DNA from: Streptomyces sp. Act143
Lineage (GTDB): Bacteria; Actinomycetota; Actinomycetes; Streptomycetales; Streptomycetaceae
Length of the DNA stretch: 64,000 bases
Assembly: GCF_003143935.1 (NCBI RefSeq)
Contig: NZ_QFRX01000001.1
Span: 7,537,400-7,601,399, forward strand
Reading direction: 5' to 3'
The position numbers and the translations under genes are program-made. The notes beneath the pieces were generated by a model. It saw only the letters and a program-made list of their open reading frames with translations, was not told the origin of the DNA and did not search any database. Below, piece by piece: positions 53,018 to 61,759 of this stretch; the stretch's first letter is position 1, and every line of letters begins with the position of its first letter.

Positions 53018-53068
53018 GCCTGCCTCCTGACGCTGCGTCAGACGAGAGTGGTAGGCGACTGTACGACA

Positions 53069-53100
53069 ACGGCCCCTCACCCGGAAGGGAGAGGGGCCGT
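53069..53100 (-). terminator. Hairpin terminator
   Basis: ACGGCCCCTC (53069-53078) pairs with GAGGGGCCGT (53091-53100), 12-nt loop. It lies downstream of the DUF5336-like gene (stop at 53121, minus strand) and upstream of the LLM gene. Confidence 0.75.
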
Positions 53101-53120
53101 GCGTCGGTTCTCGTCGGGGC

Positions 53121-53918
53121 TCAGCCGCGCTGGATGCCGGACGTGTCCTGAAGGACACCGCGACGGCCGTCCTGCGTCTGGGCCACGAGGGCCGGGCCGC
53201 GCTGCTCGACGGCCAGGTACCAGGTGCCCGGCGCCAGTTCGGCGATCGGCGTCTGCGAGCCGTCCTCGGCGAAGAGGGGGCGCGGGACGGGGACCGCGAA
53301 CCAGAACGGGGAGAAGTCCGAGGCCGCGGGCGCCGGCTGACCCGGCTGCGGCTGGCCCGCCTGCTGGGCGGCGTTGAACGGGGGCGTGGGCTGCGGCTGA
53401 CCGCCGTAGGGCTGACCGGGCTGCGGGGCACCGGCGCCGGGGTAGCCGTAGCCGCCGGGGGGCTGGGCGCCGTAGGGCTGGGGGGCGGCGGGGCCCGGGG
53501 CGGGGACCAGCGCGGCCTGGAGCGCCCCGACCAGCGGCGTGGCGATCGCCGCGGCGGCCAGCAGGAGCGCGGCGATGAAGCCGAGGATCAGGCCGGAACC
53601 GGCGTCGGTCCGCTCGCCGGGATCGACCAGCGACCAGAACAGGCTCCAGGCGGCCAGGACCGTGAAGGCCACACCGACGGTCCCGAGGTCCAGTCCCGCG
53701 ATCTTGCGGGGCTGCGGCAGGCAGCGGTTGAGCACGATCAGGACCGCACCGATGACCCCGCCCATGTAGATGCCGAGGCCCAGGCCGAGGCTGTCCCAGG
53801 CGTTCACGTCGAGGTCGTACCCGGCGACGGAGGAGAGGTTGAGGAACGACGCGATGAACAGCAACACCGCTGCTCCGATCACCACGCCGTCGCCTCGAGT
53901 GAGGGAGCGGATATTCAC
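53121..53918 (-). CDS. DUF5336-like membrane protein
   Basis: 265 residues from GTG 53918. Four membrane helices (GVVIGAAVLLFIASFL, LGLGIYMGGVIGAVLIVLNR, LGTVGVAFTVLAAWSLFWSLV, LILGFIAALLLAAAAIATPLVGAL) and a Pro/Gln/Gly-rich cytoplasmic tail with PQPYGAQPPGGYGYPG repeats. The C-terminus ends in a folded stretch (FWFAVPVPRPLFAEDGSQTPIAELAPGTWYLAVEQRGPALVAQTQDGRRGVLQDTSGIQRG). Streptomyces homologues are many; function unknown. Confidence 0.8.
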   Translation of the reverse strand: MNIRSLTRGDGVVIGAAVLLFIASFLNLSSVAGYDLDVNAWDSLGLGLGIYMGGVIGAVLIVLNRCLPQPRKIAGLDLGTVGVAFTVLAAWSLFWSLVDPGERTDAGSGLILGFIAALLLAAAAIATPLVGALQAALVPAPGPAAPQPYGAQPPGGYGYPGAGAPQPGQPYGGQPQPTPPFNAAQQAGQPQPGQPAPAASDFSPFWFAVPVPRPLFAEDGSQTPIAELAPGTWYLAVEQRGPALVAQTQDGRRGVLQDTSGIQRG

Positions 53919-54085
53919 TTCAAGGTCCTTCGGTTCAGTCGTCTCGTCATCGGCATCGCTGGAGGCGTCGCTGTCACCATGTCGCCGTCAGGCCCCGGTG
54001 TGAAGCGCGGGGGTGGCCCCTCATCGTAAAGACGACCTTATCGTCCGTCCGACGAGGCTGTCCGCAGGGATCAACCCGCGGATCG

Positions 54086-55042
54086 CTACCCGCGCAGGAA
54101 ACTCACGATTCCCTCAGAGATCCCTTGCGCCGCCTTCTGCCGCCACGCACCGCTGGTCAGCTGTGCAGCGTCCTTGCTATCGCGCATGTTGCCGCACTCG
54201 ATGAACACCTTGGGAACCGTTGACAGATTGAGACCGCCCAGGTCCTTACGCGTGACGAGACCGGTGCCGTCGCCGACGTAGTTCGAGGGCGCGCTGCCCG
54301 TGACGCGGACGAAGTTGCCCGCGATGCGCTCGCCGAGGTCCGCGGAGGAGGTGACGATCGGCCGGGTGTCGGCGCCGCCCGCGTGGACGCTGCCCGGGAG
54401 GATGACGTGGAAGCCGCGCTGTCCGGCGCCGGCGCCGTCCGCGTGGATCGAGACGGCGGCGTCCGCGTGCGCCGTGTTGCCGATCCGCGCCCGCTCGTCG
54501 ACGCACGGGCCGTACGTCCGGTCGCCGTCCTGCGTCAACTTCACCGTGGCGCCCTGCTTTTCGAGGAGCGCGCGCAGCCGGTGGGCCACGTCCAGGGTGA
54601 ACTTGGCCTCGGTGTAACCGGAGTTGGTGGACGTGCCCGTCGTATCGCATTCCTTCCAGTTCGTGCCGATGTTCACCTTCTTGTTGATCTCGGCCGTGTG
54701 CTGGAAGTTGCTCGGGTTGTGCCCGGGGTCGATGACGACGACCTTGCCCTTGAGGGGACCGGAGACCGCGGGGGCGGAAGTGGCGGCGCCCGGGCTCGGC
54801 TTCTCGTCGTCCGTCGGCTCGGGGGCGGAGGCGGCGGTCGCGGTGGGGGCGGCCGGCGCGCTGGACGAGGAGGCCGGCGTGCCCACGGCATCCGCCGCGC
54901 CGCCGCCCGGCCCGCCCACCGCCTCGTACACCAGCCAGCCGAGCAGCGCGCCCGGCACGAGGGCGGCGACCGCGACCGTGAGGGGGCGGCGCCGGGAGCG
55001 GCGGGGCTGGGGAGGATCGAAGTCCGGGCCTACGTACGACAC
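54086..55042 (-). CDS. N-acetylmuramoyl-L-alanine amidase (Amidase_3)
   Basis: 318 residues from GTG 55042 (AGGG upstream). N-terminal cytoplasmic basic stretch (PQPRRSRRRPL), transmembrane anchor (TVAVAALVPGALLGWLVYEAVG), Ser/Ala/Pro linker, then Amidase_3: KVVVIDPGHNPSNF (first Zn His), EAKFTLDVAHRLRALLEKQGATVKLTQDGDRT, DAAVSIHADGAG (Zn His), and VPKVFIECGNMRDSKDAAQLT (catalytic Glu). It cleaves the amide between MurNAc and the stem peptide. A GTG three codons upstream is possible. Confidence 0.9.
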   Translation of the reverse strand: MSYVGPDFDPPQPRRSRRRPLTVAVAALVPGALLGWLVYEAVGGPGGGAADAVGTPASSSSAPAAPTATAASAPEPTDDEKPSPGAATSAPAVSGPLKGKVVVIDPGHNPSNFQHTAEINKKVNIGTNWKECDTTGTSTNSGYTEAKFTLDVAHRLRALLEKQGATVKLTQDGDRTYGPCVDERARIGNTAHADAAVSIHADGAGAGQRGFHVILPGSVHAGGADTRPIVTSSADLGERIAGNFVRVTGSAPSNYVGDGTGLVTRKDLGGLNLSTVPKVFIECGNMRDSKDAAQLTSGAWRQKAAQGISEGIVSFLRG

Positions 55043-55160
55043 GACAGCCACCCTAACGGCGGGGCACCGTCCCGGCGGGGTGGCGTCGGCCGGACGGGTC
55101 GTTTCATCCGAACGGCACACCGGCGTCGCTCACACATGGGCGATATGTCGAGAATCGCCC

Positions 55161-55382
55161 ATGAAATCACTCATGCGTGTCATAGCGGGCGCCGTCCTCG
55201 CCACCACCGCCGTCGCCGGGCCGGTCGTCCTCGGCTCACCCGCGGCAGCCCGGGCCGCCTCGTTCCCCTGCACCCCGCCGGAGGACGCCTGCGCCGTCGA
55301 CCATGTCCACGGCCGGCCGGGCGTCGGAACGGGCAACGTCATCCAGGTCCCGGTCGACATCGACATCGACGTCAGGCCCTGA
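55161..55382 (+). CDS. Small secreted protein
   Basis: 73 residues: MKSLMRVIAGAVLATTAVAGPVVLGSPAAARA signal peptide (cleavage after ARA), then SFPCTPPEDACAVDHVHGRPGVGTGNVIQVPVDIDIDVRP, with two Cys (FPCTPPEDAC). It resembles short exported Streptomyces proteins; the mature part has a VPVDIDIDV strand like the chaplin/rodlin-type exported peptides, but there is no chaplin domain. A second ATG four codons in is possible. Function unknown. Confidence 0.65.
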   Translation: MKSLMRVIAGAVLATTAVAGPVVLGSPAAARAASFPCTPPEDACAVDHVHGRPGVGTGNVIQVPVDIDIDVRP

Positions 55383-55388
55383 GGCGAC

Positions 55389-56039
55389 TCAGATCCCCGC
55401 GCCCTTGCGCCGCAGCACCCGCAGCGTGTCCGTGGCGGAGACCTCCGTGAACGCCCCGGACTCCAGCGCCCGCAGATAGATCCGGTACGGCGCCTGGCCG
55501 GTGAACTCGTCCTTCGGGTCCGGGTGCACGTCATGGATGAGGAGCAGCCCGCCCTCCGCCACATGAGGCGCCCACCCCTCGTAGTCGGCGTTCGCGTGCT
55601 CGTCCGTGTGGCCGCCGTCGATGAAGACGAGGCCGAGGGGAGCACCCCAGACCTTCGCCACCTGCGGGGAACGGCCGACCAGCGCCACGATGTGATCCTC
55701 CAGGCCCGCCCGGTGCAGCGTCCTGCGGAACGTCGGCAGCGTGTCCATCAGCCCGATCTCCGGGTCGACCGTCTCCGGGTCGTGGTACTCCCAGCCGGGC
55801 TGCTGCTCCTCGCTGCCCCGGTGGTGGTCGACCGTGAGGGCCGTCACTCCGGCCGCCCGGGCCGCGGCGGCGAGCAGGACCGCGGAACGGCCGCAGTACG
55901 TGCCGACCTCAAGGAGCGGAAGCCCGAGCGCCCCGGCCTCGACGGCCGCCGCGTACAGGGCGAGCCCCTCGTGCGGGGGCATGAACCCCTTCGCGGCCTC
56001 GAACGCGGCCAGGATCTCGGGCTCGGGGGCCGCGGTCAT
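55389..56039 (-). CDS. Class I SAM-dependent methyltransferase (Methyltransf_24/CmcI-like)
   Basis: 216 residues from ATG 56039. Motifs: GLALYAAAVEAGALGLPLLEVGTYCGRSAVLLAAAARAAGVTALTVDHHRGSEEQQPGWEYHD and APLGLVFIDGGHTDEHANADYEGWAPHVAEGGLLLIHDVHPDPKDEFTGQAPY. E-V-G-x-Y-x-G-x-S binds SAM; FIDGGHTDEHANADYxGW is typical of the actinobacterial class with a metal-type site. It faces the small secreted protein gene at 6 nt distance. Confidence 0.9.
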   Translation of the reverse strand: MTAAPEPEILAAFEAAKGFMPPHEGLALYAAAVEAGALGLPLLEVGTYCGRSAVLLAAAARAAGVTALTVDHHRGSEEQQPGWEYHDPETVDPEIGLMDTLPTFRRTLHRAGLEDHIVALVGRSPQVAKVWGAPLGLVFIDGGHTDEHANADYEGWAPHVAEGGLLLIHDVHPDPKDEFTGQAPYRIYLRALESGAFTEVSATDTLRVLRRKGAGI

Positions 56040-56128
56040 GGGGTGCCTTTCGGTCGTACGGGTGTCCGGGCGCCCATGGTGCACCACACCCCCCGTCACG
56101 TGGGTGACAGGGGGTGCGGATACGCGGC

Positions 56129-56180
56129 CGAGGGGCGCGGGGAACTGCGCGACCGGCCACGGACCACCCGCAGCCGGCAC
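56129..56180 (+). repeat. Streptomyces-type palindromic repeat, copy 3
   Basis: GAGGGGCGCGGGGAACTGCG then CGACCGGCCACGGACCACCC, ending CGCAGCCGGCAC. It matches copy 2 (34287) over the core GCGGGGAACTGCGCGACC. Located between the methyltransferase gene and the end of the MFS gene. Both flanking genes are on the minus strand, so it could terminate MFS transcription. Confidence 0.7.
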
Positions 56181-56188
56181 ACGATCCC

Positions 56189-57931
56189 TTACGCGGTCAC
56201 AGCCTCAGCGGGCAGCGACAGATCCAGGTCCACGGCACTGTCGTCCCCCGCATGCGTGGCGGAAGACGCAAGCGGCCCATGCCCGGAGGCCTTCGCCGCG
56301 AGCACGTACGCCCCCTGCGCCGGCACCGCGAGCGCGTAGCTGCCGTCCTCCGCGGACAGCGTCGCCCCCGCCTGCCGCCCGCGACGGTCGATCAGCGTCA
56401 CCTTCGCGCGGGCCACCGGAGTGCCGGCGGCGTCCAGGACCCGCCCCCGGAAGCCGCGCAGCGCCTCTTCCGCCCGCTTCAGGTTCGCGTCTTCCTCGCT
56501 GCTCGCCCGCAGCTGCGGGGCGCGGTCGGGCTTCGGCAGGAACAGGGCCATCAGCAGGCCGATCGCCACCGCGCCCGTGGCGATGAGGAAGGACACGCGG
56601 AAACCGTGCATGGTCGGGATCGCGACGCCGTTCACGGTGTTCGCGGTGTTGGCGAGCACCATGCCGATGACGGCGCTCGACACCGACGTACCGATGGACC
56701 GCATCAGCGTGTTCAGGCCGTTGGCCGCCCCCGTCTCCGAGGCCGGCACCGCGCCCACGATCAGGGCGGGGAGCGAGGAGTACGCGAGGCCGATGCCCGC
56801 GCCCAGGACGACCGCGATGACCAGGCTCTGCCAGGCGGCGCTCATCAGACCGAGGCCCGCGCCGTAGCCGACGGCGATGATCAGCAGGCCCAGGATGAGA
56901 GTGAACTTGGGGCCGTACTTCGCGGACAGGCGGGCGTAGACCGGCGCCGTGAACATCATCGTCAGCCCCAGCGGGGCGACCAGCAGGCCGGCCACCACCA
57001 TCGACTGGCCCAGGCCGTAGCCGGTGGCCTTCGGGAGCTGGAGCAGCTGGGGCAGGACGAGGGAGACGACGTAGAAGGAGACACCGACCATGATCGAGGC
57101 CAGGTTGGTGAAGAGGACCGCCGGGCGGGCGGTGGTGCGCAGGTCGACCAGGGGGGCCGCGGTGCGCAGCTCGTAGACGCCCCAGAGGACCAGGACGACG
57201 GCGGACGCGGCGAACAGGCCGAGCGTGGTGCCGGACGTCCAGCCCCAGTCGCTGCCCTTGGTGATCGGCAGGAGGAAGAGGACCAGGCCGGTGGAGAGAC
57301 CGAGGGCGCCGAGCAGGTCGAAGGTGCCTTCCGCGCGCATCTTCGATTCCGGTACGACGAGGAGGGTGAGCGCGATGGAGAGCGCGCCGAGGCCGGCGGC
57401 GCCGTAGAAGAGGGCGTGCCAGTCGGCGTGCTGGGCGATCAGGGCCGCGAGGGGCAGGGCGAGGCCGCCGCCGACGCCGATGGAGGAGCTCATCAGGGCC
57501 ATCGCCGAGCCGAGCTTCTCGCGCGGCAGCATGTCGCGCATCAGGCCGATGCCGAGCGGGATCGCGCCCATGGCGAAGCCCTGGAGGGTACGGCCGACGA
57601 TCATCAGGAGCAGGTCACTGGTGAGCGCGCTGACCAGCGCGCCGGCCACCATCACCGCGAGGCTGGCTATCAGCATGCGGCGCTTGCCGTTCAGGTCGCC
57701 GAGGCGGCCCATGATCGGGGTGGCCACGGCACCCGACAGAAGGGTCGAGGTCAGGACCCAGGTGGCGTTGCTGGGGGCGGTGTCCAGCAGCTGCGGCAGG
57801 TCCTTGATGACGGGGACGAGCAGGGTCTGCATCACCGCGACGACGATGCCCGCGAAGGCGAGCACCGGGACGACGGCGCCGCTTGCTGTGCGGGTGGGCT
57901 GGTCGGTCGGCGTAGGTCTCATGTGTGCCAT
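56189..57931 (-). CDS. MFS exporter with C-terminal carboxypeptidase-regulatory-like domain
   Basis: About 580 residues from ATG 57931 (an ATG three codons later and a TTG seven codons earlier are alternatives; no strong ribosome site). Residues about 20-470: 14-helix DHA2 exporter: VIKDLPQLLDTAPSNATWVLTSTLLSGAVATPIMGRLGDLNGKRRML (motif A), GRTLQGFAMGAIPLGIGLMRDMLPREK. Residues about 495-580: soluble beta-sandwich with FRGRVLDAAGTPVARAKVTLIDRRGRQAGATLSAEDGSYALAVPAQGAYVLAAKASGH, the CarboxypepD_reg/peptidase-associated pattern. The combination is unusual. Divergent from another MFS gene. Confidence 0.88.
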   Translation of the reverse strand: MAHMRPTPTDQPTRTASGAVVPVLAFAGIVVAVMQTLLVPVIKDLPQLLDTAPSNATWVLTSTLLSGAVATPIMGRLGDLNGKRRMLIASLAVMVAGALVSALTSDLLLMIVGRTLQGFAMGAIPLGIGLMRDMLPREKLGSAMALMSSSIGVGGGLALPLAALIAQHADWHALFYGAAGLGALSIALTLLVVPESKMRAEGTFDLLGALGLSTGLVLFLLPITKGSDWGWTSGTTLGLFAASAVVLVLWGVYELRTAAPLVDLRTTARPAVLFTNLASIMVGVSFYVVSLVLPQLLQLPKATGYGLGQSMVVAGLLVAPLGLTMMFTAPVYARLSAKYGPKFTLILGLLIIAVGYGAGLGLMSAAWQSLVIAVVLGAGIGLAYSSLPALIVGAVPASETGAANGLNTLMRSIGTSVSSAVIGMVLANTANTVNGVAIPTMHGFRVSFLIATGAVAIGLLMALFLPKPDRAPQLRASSEEDANLKRAEEALRGFRGRVLDAAGTPVARAKVTLIDRRGRQAGATLSAEDGSYALAVPAQGAYVLAAKASGHGPLASSATHAGDDSAVDLDLSLPAEAVTA

Positions 57932-58091
57932 GAACTCGGTGTGCCGGGGCAACTATTCCGATGCTTCGGCCCACTAACGATTTCTTTATCGTCTCTTGAC
58001 GCTACGACCTGCGGCGCGGGGTCGGCCGGGCCGGCGGACCGCTGGACCTAGACCCAATTCCCGATGCCAGGAGCGTTCGGCGGTTGAGAGC

Positions 58092-59567
58092 ATGACATCC
58101 ATGTCCCGAGCCGCCGAAGTCCCCACCGCCGCCGCGTCCCGCCGCCGTACCGCCCCGCCCGCCTGGCTGGTCGTGGTGCTCGCGTGTGCCGGCCAGTTCC
58201 TCGTCGTCCTGGACGTGTCCGTCGTGAACGTGGCCCTGCCGTCCATACGGGCCGATCTCGGCATGAGCGCGTCCGGCCTGCAATGGGTGGTGAACGCCTA
58301 CGCGATCGCCTTCGCCGGGTTCATGCTGCTCGGCGGGCGGGCCGGCGACCTGTACGGGCGCAAGCGGATGTTCCTGGTCGGGCTCGGCCTGTTCACGCTG
58401 GCCTCGCTGGGCGGCGGACTGGCCCAGGACGGCTGGCAGCTGCTGGTGGCGCGGGCCGTGCAGGGCCTGGGCGCGGCCGTGCTCGCACCCTCGACGCTGA
58501 CGATCGTCACGTCCGCCGTGCCGGAGGGGCCCGCACGCGCGCGTGCCATCGCCACCTGGACCGCGGTGGGCGGAGGCGGCGGTGCCGCGGGCGGCCTGGT
58601 CGGCGGTGCGCTGGTGGACGTCTGGTCGTGGCGCTGGACCCTGCTGATCAACGTGCCGGTCGGGGCCCTCGTGCTCCTGGGCGCCCTGTGGTGGCTGAGC
58701 GAGAGCAGGGCCGGGGACGGGCGGCGGCTCGACCTGCCCGGCGCGGTGCTGGTGACGGCTGGGCTGGCGACCCTGGCGTACGGCATCTCCCAGACCGAGG
58801 CCGCGGGGTGGGCGTCGGCGGCCACGGTGGTGCCGCTGGTCACCGGGCTCGCGCTGATCGGGCTCTTCCTCGCCGTCGAGGCGCGTACGACCGCCCCGCT
58901 GATGCCGCTCGGACTGCTCCGGCTCCGGTCGGTGGCCTCGGCGAACGTGGCCATGTTCCTGTCCGGCTCGGCGATGTTCTGCATGTGGTACTTCATGACC
59001 CTGTACGCCCAGAACGTGCTCGGCTACACGCCGCTGGAGGCCGGACTCGCCCTCGTGCCCAGCTCCCTGGCCGTGATCCTGGGCTCGAAGCAGGCGCCGC
59101 GGCTGATGCGGGCGTTCGGCGCGCGGACGGCGGCCGTGCTGGGGACGTGCGTGGCGGCGGCGGGATTCGCCTGGCAGTCGACCATGAGCGTCGACGCGGA
59201 GTACGTCGTGACGATCATGTGCCCCGGAATCCTGATGATGCTCGGCGCGGGCCTGGCGACCACCCCCCTGGCCGCACTGGCCACGTCGGGGGCGGCGCCG
59301 GGGGAGGCCGGGCTGGTGTCGGGGCTGGTCAACACCTCGCGGACGATGGGCGGCTCGCTGGGGCTCGCGGTGATGTCGACGGTCGCCGCGTCCCGGACGG
59401 GGCAGCGGGGCACGGCGGAGGCGCTGACGGAGGGGTACGCGCTGGTGTTCCGCACCGGCACCGGAGTGCTGATCGGCGGCGTGCTGCTGATGGCGGTGTG
59501 GCTGCCGCGCGGGGCCTCCCCGGTCGCGGTGCCGGGCGCGGCTCCGGCGAACAAGTCCTCGAACTGA
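58092..59567 (+). CDS. DHA2-family MFS exporter
   Basis: 491 residues (ATG 58092; ATG 58101 is also possible and is better spaced from GAGAG). FLVVLDVSVVNVALPSIRADLG (motif D1), GGRAGDLYGRKRMFLVG (motif A), RAVQGLGAAVLAPSTL (motif B), [32 protein letters not shown] (motif C), and 14 helices. It is a standard drug:H+ antiporter. The 160-nt gap to the divergent MFS gene contains no TetR or MarR gene. Confidence 0.9.
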   Translation: MTSMSRAAEVPTAAASRRRTAPPAWLVVVLACAGQFLVVLDVSVVNVALPSIRADLGMSASGLQWVVNAYAIAFAGFMLLGGRAGDLYGRKRMFLVGLGLFTLASLGGGLAQDGWQLLVARAVQGLGAAVLAPSTLTIVTSAVPEGPARARAIATWTAVGGGGGAAGGLVGGALVDVWSWRWTLLINVPVGALVLLGALWWLSESRAGDGRRLDLPGAVLVTAGLATLAYGISQTEAAGWASAATVVPLVTGLALIGLFLAVEARTTAPLMPLGLLRLRSVASANVAMFLSGSAMFCMWYFMTLYAQNVLGYTPLEAGLALVPSSLAVILGSKQAPRLMRAFGARTAAVLGTCVAAAGFAWQSTMSVDAEYVVTIMCPGILMMLGAGLATTPLAALATSGAAPGEAGLVSGLVNTSRTMGGSLGLAVMSTVAASRTGQRGTAEALTEGYALVFRTGTGVLIGGVLLMAVWLPRGASPVAVPGAAPANKSSN

Positions 59568-59618
59568 GGCAACGGTCCGGGCGGCTCATGGACTCCTTTG
59601 CATATCTAGGAGGTGCCC

Positions 59619-60158
59619 ATGGGGGATCGCAAGAAAGCTCGGGACGCTGAGTTCCAGAGCTTTGTCATCGGCCGCTGGCCGCGGCTGATGCGGACGGCAT
59701 TTCTCCTCACGGGGGAGCAGCACGCCGCGGAGGACCTGGTCCAGTCGACCCTGGAGCAGGTCTACGTGGCCTGGCGCCGGGTCGGATCGGCCGACGACCC
59801 GGAGGCGTACGTACGGCGCGTGATGATCAACGCGCATGCGCGGAAACACCGCAGACGGATCAGGGAGTTCCTGGCGCCCAAGGACGACTCGGGGCTGGTG
59901 CGCGAGATCGCCGACACCGGCGACCGCATCGCGCAGGCCGAGGACCGCAGCGCGCTGCTGAACGCGCTGGCCCAGCTGCCGCCGCGGCAGCGCGAGGCGG
60001 TGGTCCTGCGCTACTGGGAGGACCTGACCGCGACCCAGACCGCCGAGGCGATGGGCTGTTCCGTCGGCTCGGTGAAGAGCAACGCGGCCAAGGGGATCGC
60101 GAAACTCCGCGCCATACCGGGGCTGGCCGACATGGTGACGCAGGAAGGGCGGCAGTGA
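59619..60158 (+). CDS. SigE-family ECF sigma factor (SigE-like, group of 41/42 type)
   Basis: 179 residues from ATG 59619 with TAGGAGGTGCCC, a near perfect ribosome site. Region 2: RWPRLMRTAFLLTGEQHAAEDLVQSTLEQVYVAWRRVGSADDPEAYVRRVMINAHARKHRR. Region 4: LPPRQREAVVLRYWEDLTATQTAEAMGCSVGSVKSNAAKGIAKLR. This is the common actinobacterial SigE-family (SigE70). The stop overlaps the next start (TGATG), so the partner is a membrane protein. Confidence 0.93.
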   Translation: MGDRKKARDAEFQSFVIGRWPRLMRTAFLLTGEQHAAEDLVQSTLEQVYVAWRRVGSADDPEAYVRRVMINAHARKHRRRIREFLAPKDDSGLVREIADTGDRIAQAEDRSALLNALAQLPPRQREAVVLRYWEDLTATQTAEAMGCSVGSVKSNAAKGIAKLRAIPGLADMVTQEGRQ

Positions 60159-60997
60159 TGAGCGCGGACCGGGAGACGAGCCAGGACATGACGAACAGCG
60201 ACATCACCCTCCTGCTGGCCGAGGCCACGGACGACGTCGAGATCGGTATAGCCCCCTACGAGGCCGTGATCCGGGGCGGCCGACGCCGCAAGGCCCGCCG
60301 CTGGGCGGTGGCCGCGGTCACCGCCCTCGTGATCGCCGGCTCCTCGGCGACGCTGGCGGTGGCGGGACTGCCCGGCGGGGGCGGCACGGTGACGCCACCG
60401 GCGACCCGGGCCCCGGCGACGACGCGGGCGGATCTCTTCGCCCCCCAGCGCACGACGCTCGCCACCGGCATCGAGGACGGCAAGGAATGGCGGGTCGTCA
60501 TCGACGTCTGGGCGGCTCCGTGGACCGAGGACCAGGCCGCCGGCCAACTGGCGGCGATGGGCGAGGCCGGTGACGTCCCCTCGGGCGTGACCAAGGCCAC
60601 CGAGCTGATCGGCAAGAGCTCGTACGTGACGTTCCTCAGCAACGGCGACGGTGACGACAGGGGCGAGCGCAGGGGGGTCTACGAGGACGCGTTCGAGGAG
60701 ACCGACGACCCCATGCGGGGCACGGACGTCGAATCCGCCACGATCCCCTTCCGGACCACCGACGAGCATGTGCAGCGCCTGGTTGTCGGCATGGTTGGCA
60801 AGGACGCCGAACAGGTCACCTGCACCTGGAGGAACGGCACGAGGACCAAGGTCGACCGCCCGGCCGAGAACACGGACGTCAGCACCGACCGCCCGACGAT
60901 CCGCACGGCTGAGGGCTCGCCGGTGGACTGGTTCGTGTGTCTGGCGCCGAAGGGGACGGAGTACCAGGCGGCGGACGTGACGGCGACGGGAAGGTAG
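60158..60997 (+). CDS. Single-pass membrane protein paired with the sigma factor
   Basis: 279 residues from ATG 60158 (GTG one codon earlier also open). N-terminal cytoplasmic part: SDITLLLAEATDDVEIGIAPYEAVIRGGRRRKARR, then a transmembrane helix (WAVAAVTALVIAGSSATLAVAGL) and an exported domain with IEDGKEWRVVIDVWAAPWTEDQAAGQLAAM and VTCTWRNGTRTKV. The TLLLxEATDDVEIGxxPYxAVxRGGRRRKARRW start is typical of partner genes of SigE-family sigma factors. It lacks the ZAS/RskA zinc anti-sigma motif. Presumed anti-sigma or sensor. Confidence 0.85.
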   Translation: MSADRETSQDMTNSDITLLLAEATDDVEIGIAPYEAVIRGGRRRKARRWAVAAVTALVIAGSSATLAVAGLPGGGGTVTPPATRAPATTRADLFAPQRTTLATGIEDGKEWRVVIDVWAAPWTEDQAAGQLAAMGEAGDVPSGVTKATELIGKSSYVTFLSNGDGDDRGERRGVYEDAFEETDDPMRGTDVESATIPFRTTDEHVQRLVVGMVGKDAEQVTCTWRNGTRTKVDRPAENTDVSTDRPTIRTAEGSPVDWFVCLAPKGTEYQAADVTATGR

Positions 60998-61071
60998 AGG
61001 ACTGGGGAAGTAGACGAGGCCCTCCGAGCCGACGCGGGGCCCTGCGGCCTGGGGGTCTTGCGGCCCGGGGC

Positions 61072-61713
61072 CTACAGCCACCCCTGCTGCCGGGCCGCCC
61101 GCAGCGCCTCGGTCCGATTGCGGGTGCCCGTCTTGCCGATGGCGGCGGAGAGGTAGTTGCGGACCGTGGACTCCGACAGGTGGAGGGCGTCGGCGATGTC
61201 GGCGACCGTCGCGCCGTCCGCCGACGCGCCCAGGACCTCGCACTCACGGGCCGTCAGAGGATTGGGGCCGGCGCTGAGGGCCGCCGCGGCGAGGGCCGGG
61301 TCGATGACCGTCTCGCCGGTCAGCACCCGGCGGATCGACGAGGCCAGTTCCTCCACGGGACCGTCCTTCACCAGGAAACCGGCGGCTCCCGCCTCCATGG
61401 CCCGGCGCAGATAGCCGGGGCGGCCGAAGGTGGTCAGGATCAGCACCCGGCAGTCCGGCGCCTGGTCGCGGAGCTCGGCGGCGGCGTCGAGGCCGCTCTT
61501 GCCCGGGAGTTCGATGTCGAGGAGCGCGACGTCCGGACGGTGGATCAGCGCGGCGTCCACGATCAGGTCACCGGCCCCCACCTGGGCGACCACCTCGATG
61601 TCCGCCTCCATCCCGAGCAACAGCGCGAGCGCGCCGCGCATCATGCCCTGATCCTCGGCGAGGAGCACCCGGATGGACTTGGCGGGCCGGTGATCCCGCG
61701 GCATCTCGTTCAC
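61072..61713 (-). CDS. NarL/LuxR-type response regulator
   Basis: 213 residues from GTG 61713 (MNEMPRDHRPAKSIRV; ATG three codons later is also possible). Receiver: RVLLAEDQGMMRGALALLL, phosphoacceptor Asp in VALLDIELPGKSGLDAA, TTFGRPGYLRRAMEAGAAGFLVKDGPVEELA (Thr and Lys). HTH: LTARECEVLGASADGATVADIADALHLSESTVRNYLSAAIGKTGTRNRTEALRAARQQGWL. This is the DesR-like group. It follows the histidine kinase by 46 nt, one operon. Confidence 0.92.
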   Translation of the reverse strand: MNEMPRDHRPAKSIRVLLAEDQGMMRGALALLLGMEADIEVVAQVGAGDLIVDAALIHRPDVALLDIELPGKSGLDAAAELRDQAPDCRVLILTTFGRPGYLRRAMEAGAAGFLVKDGPVEELASSIRRVLTGETVIDPALAAAALSAGPNPLTARECEVLGASADGATVADIADALHLSESTVRNYLSAAIGKTGTRNRTEALRAARQQGWL

Positions 61714-61759
61714 GGCCCAAGAGTAGGGGGCAGGGACCTGCGGCGCTTGGTGTGCGGGC

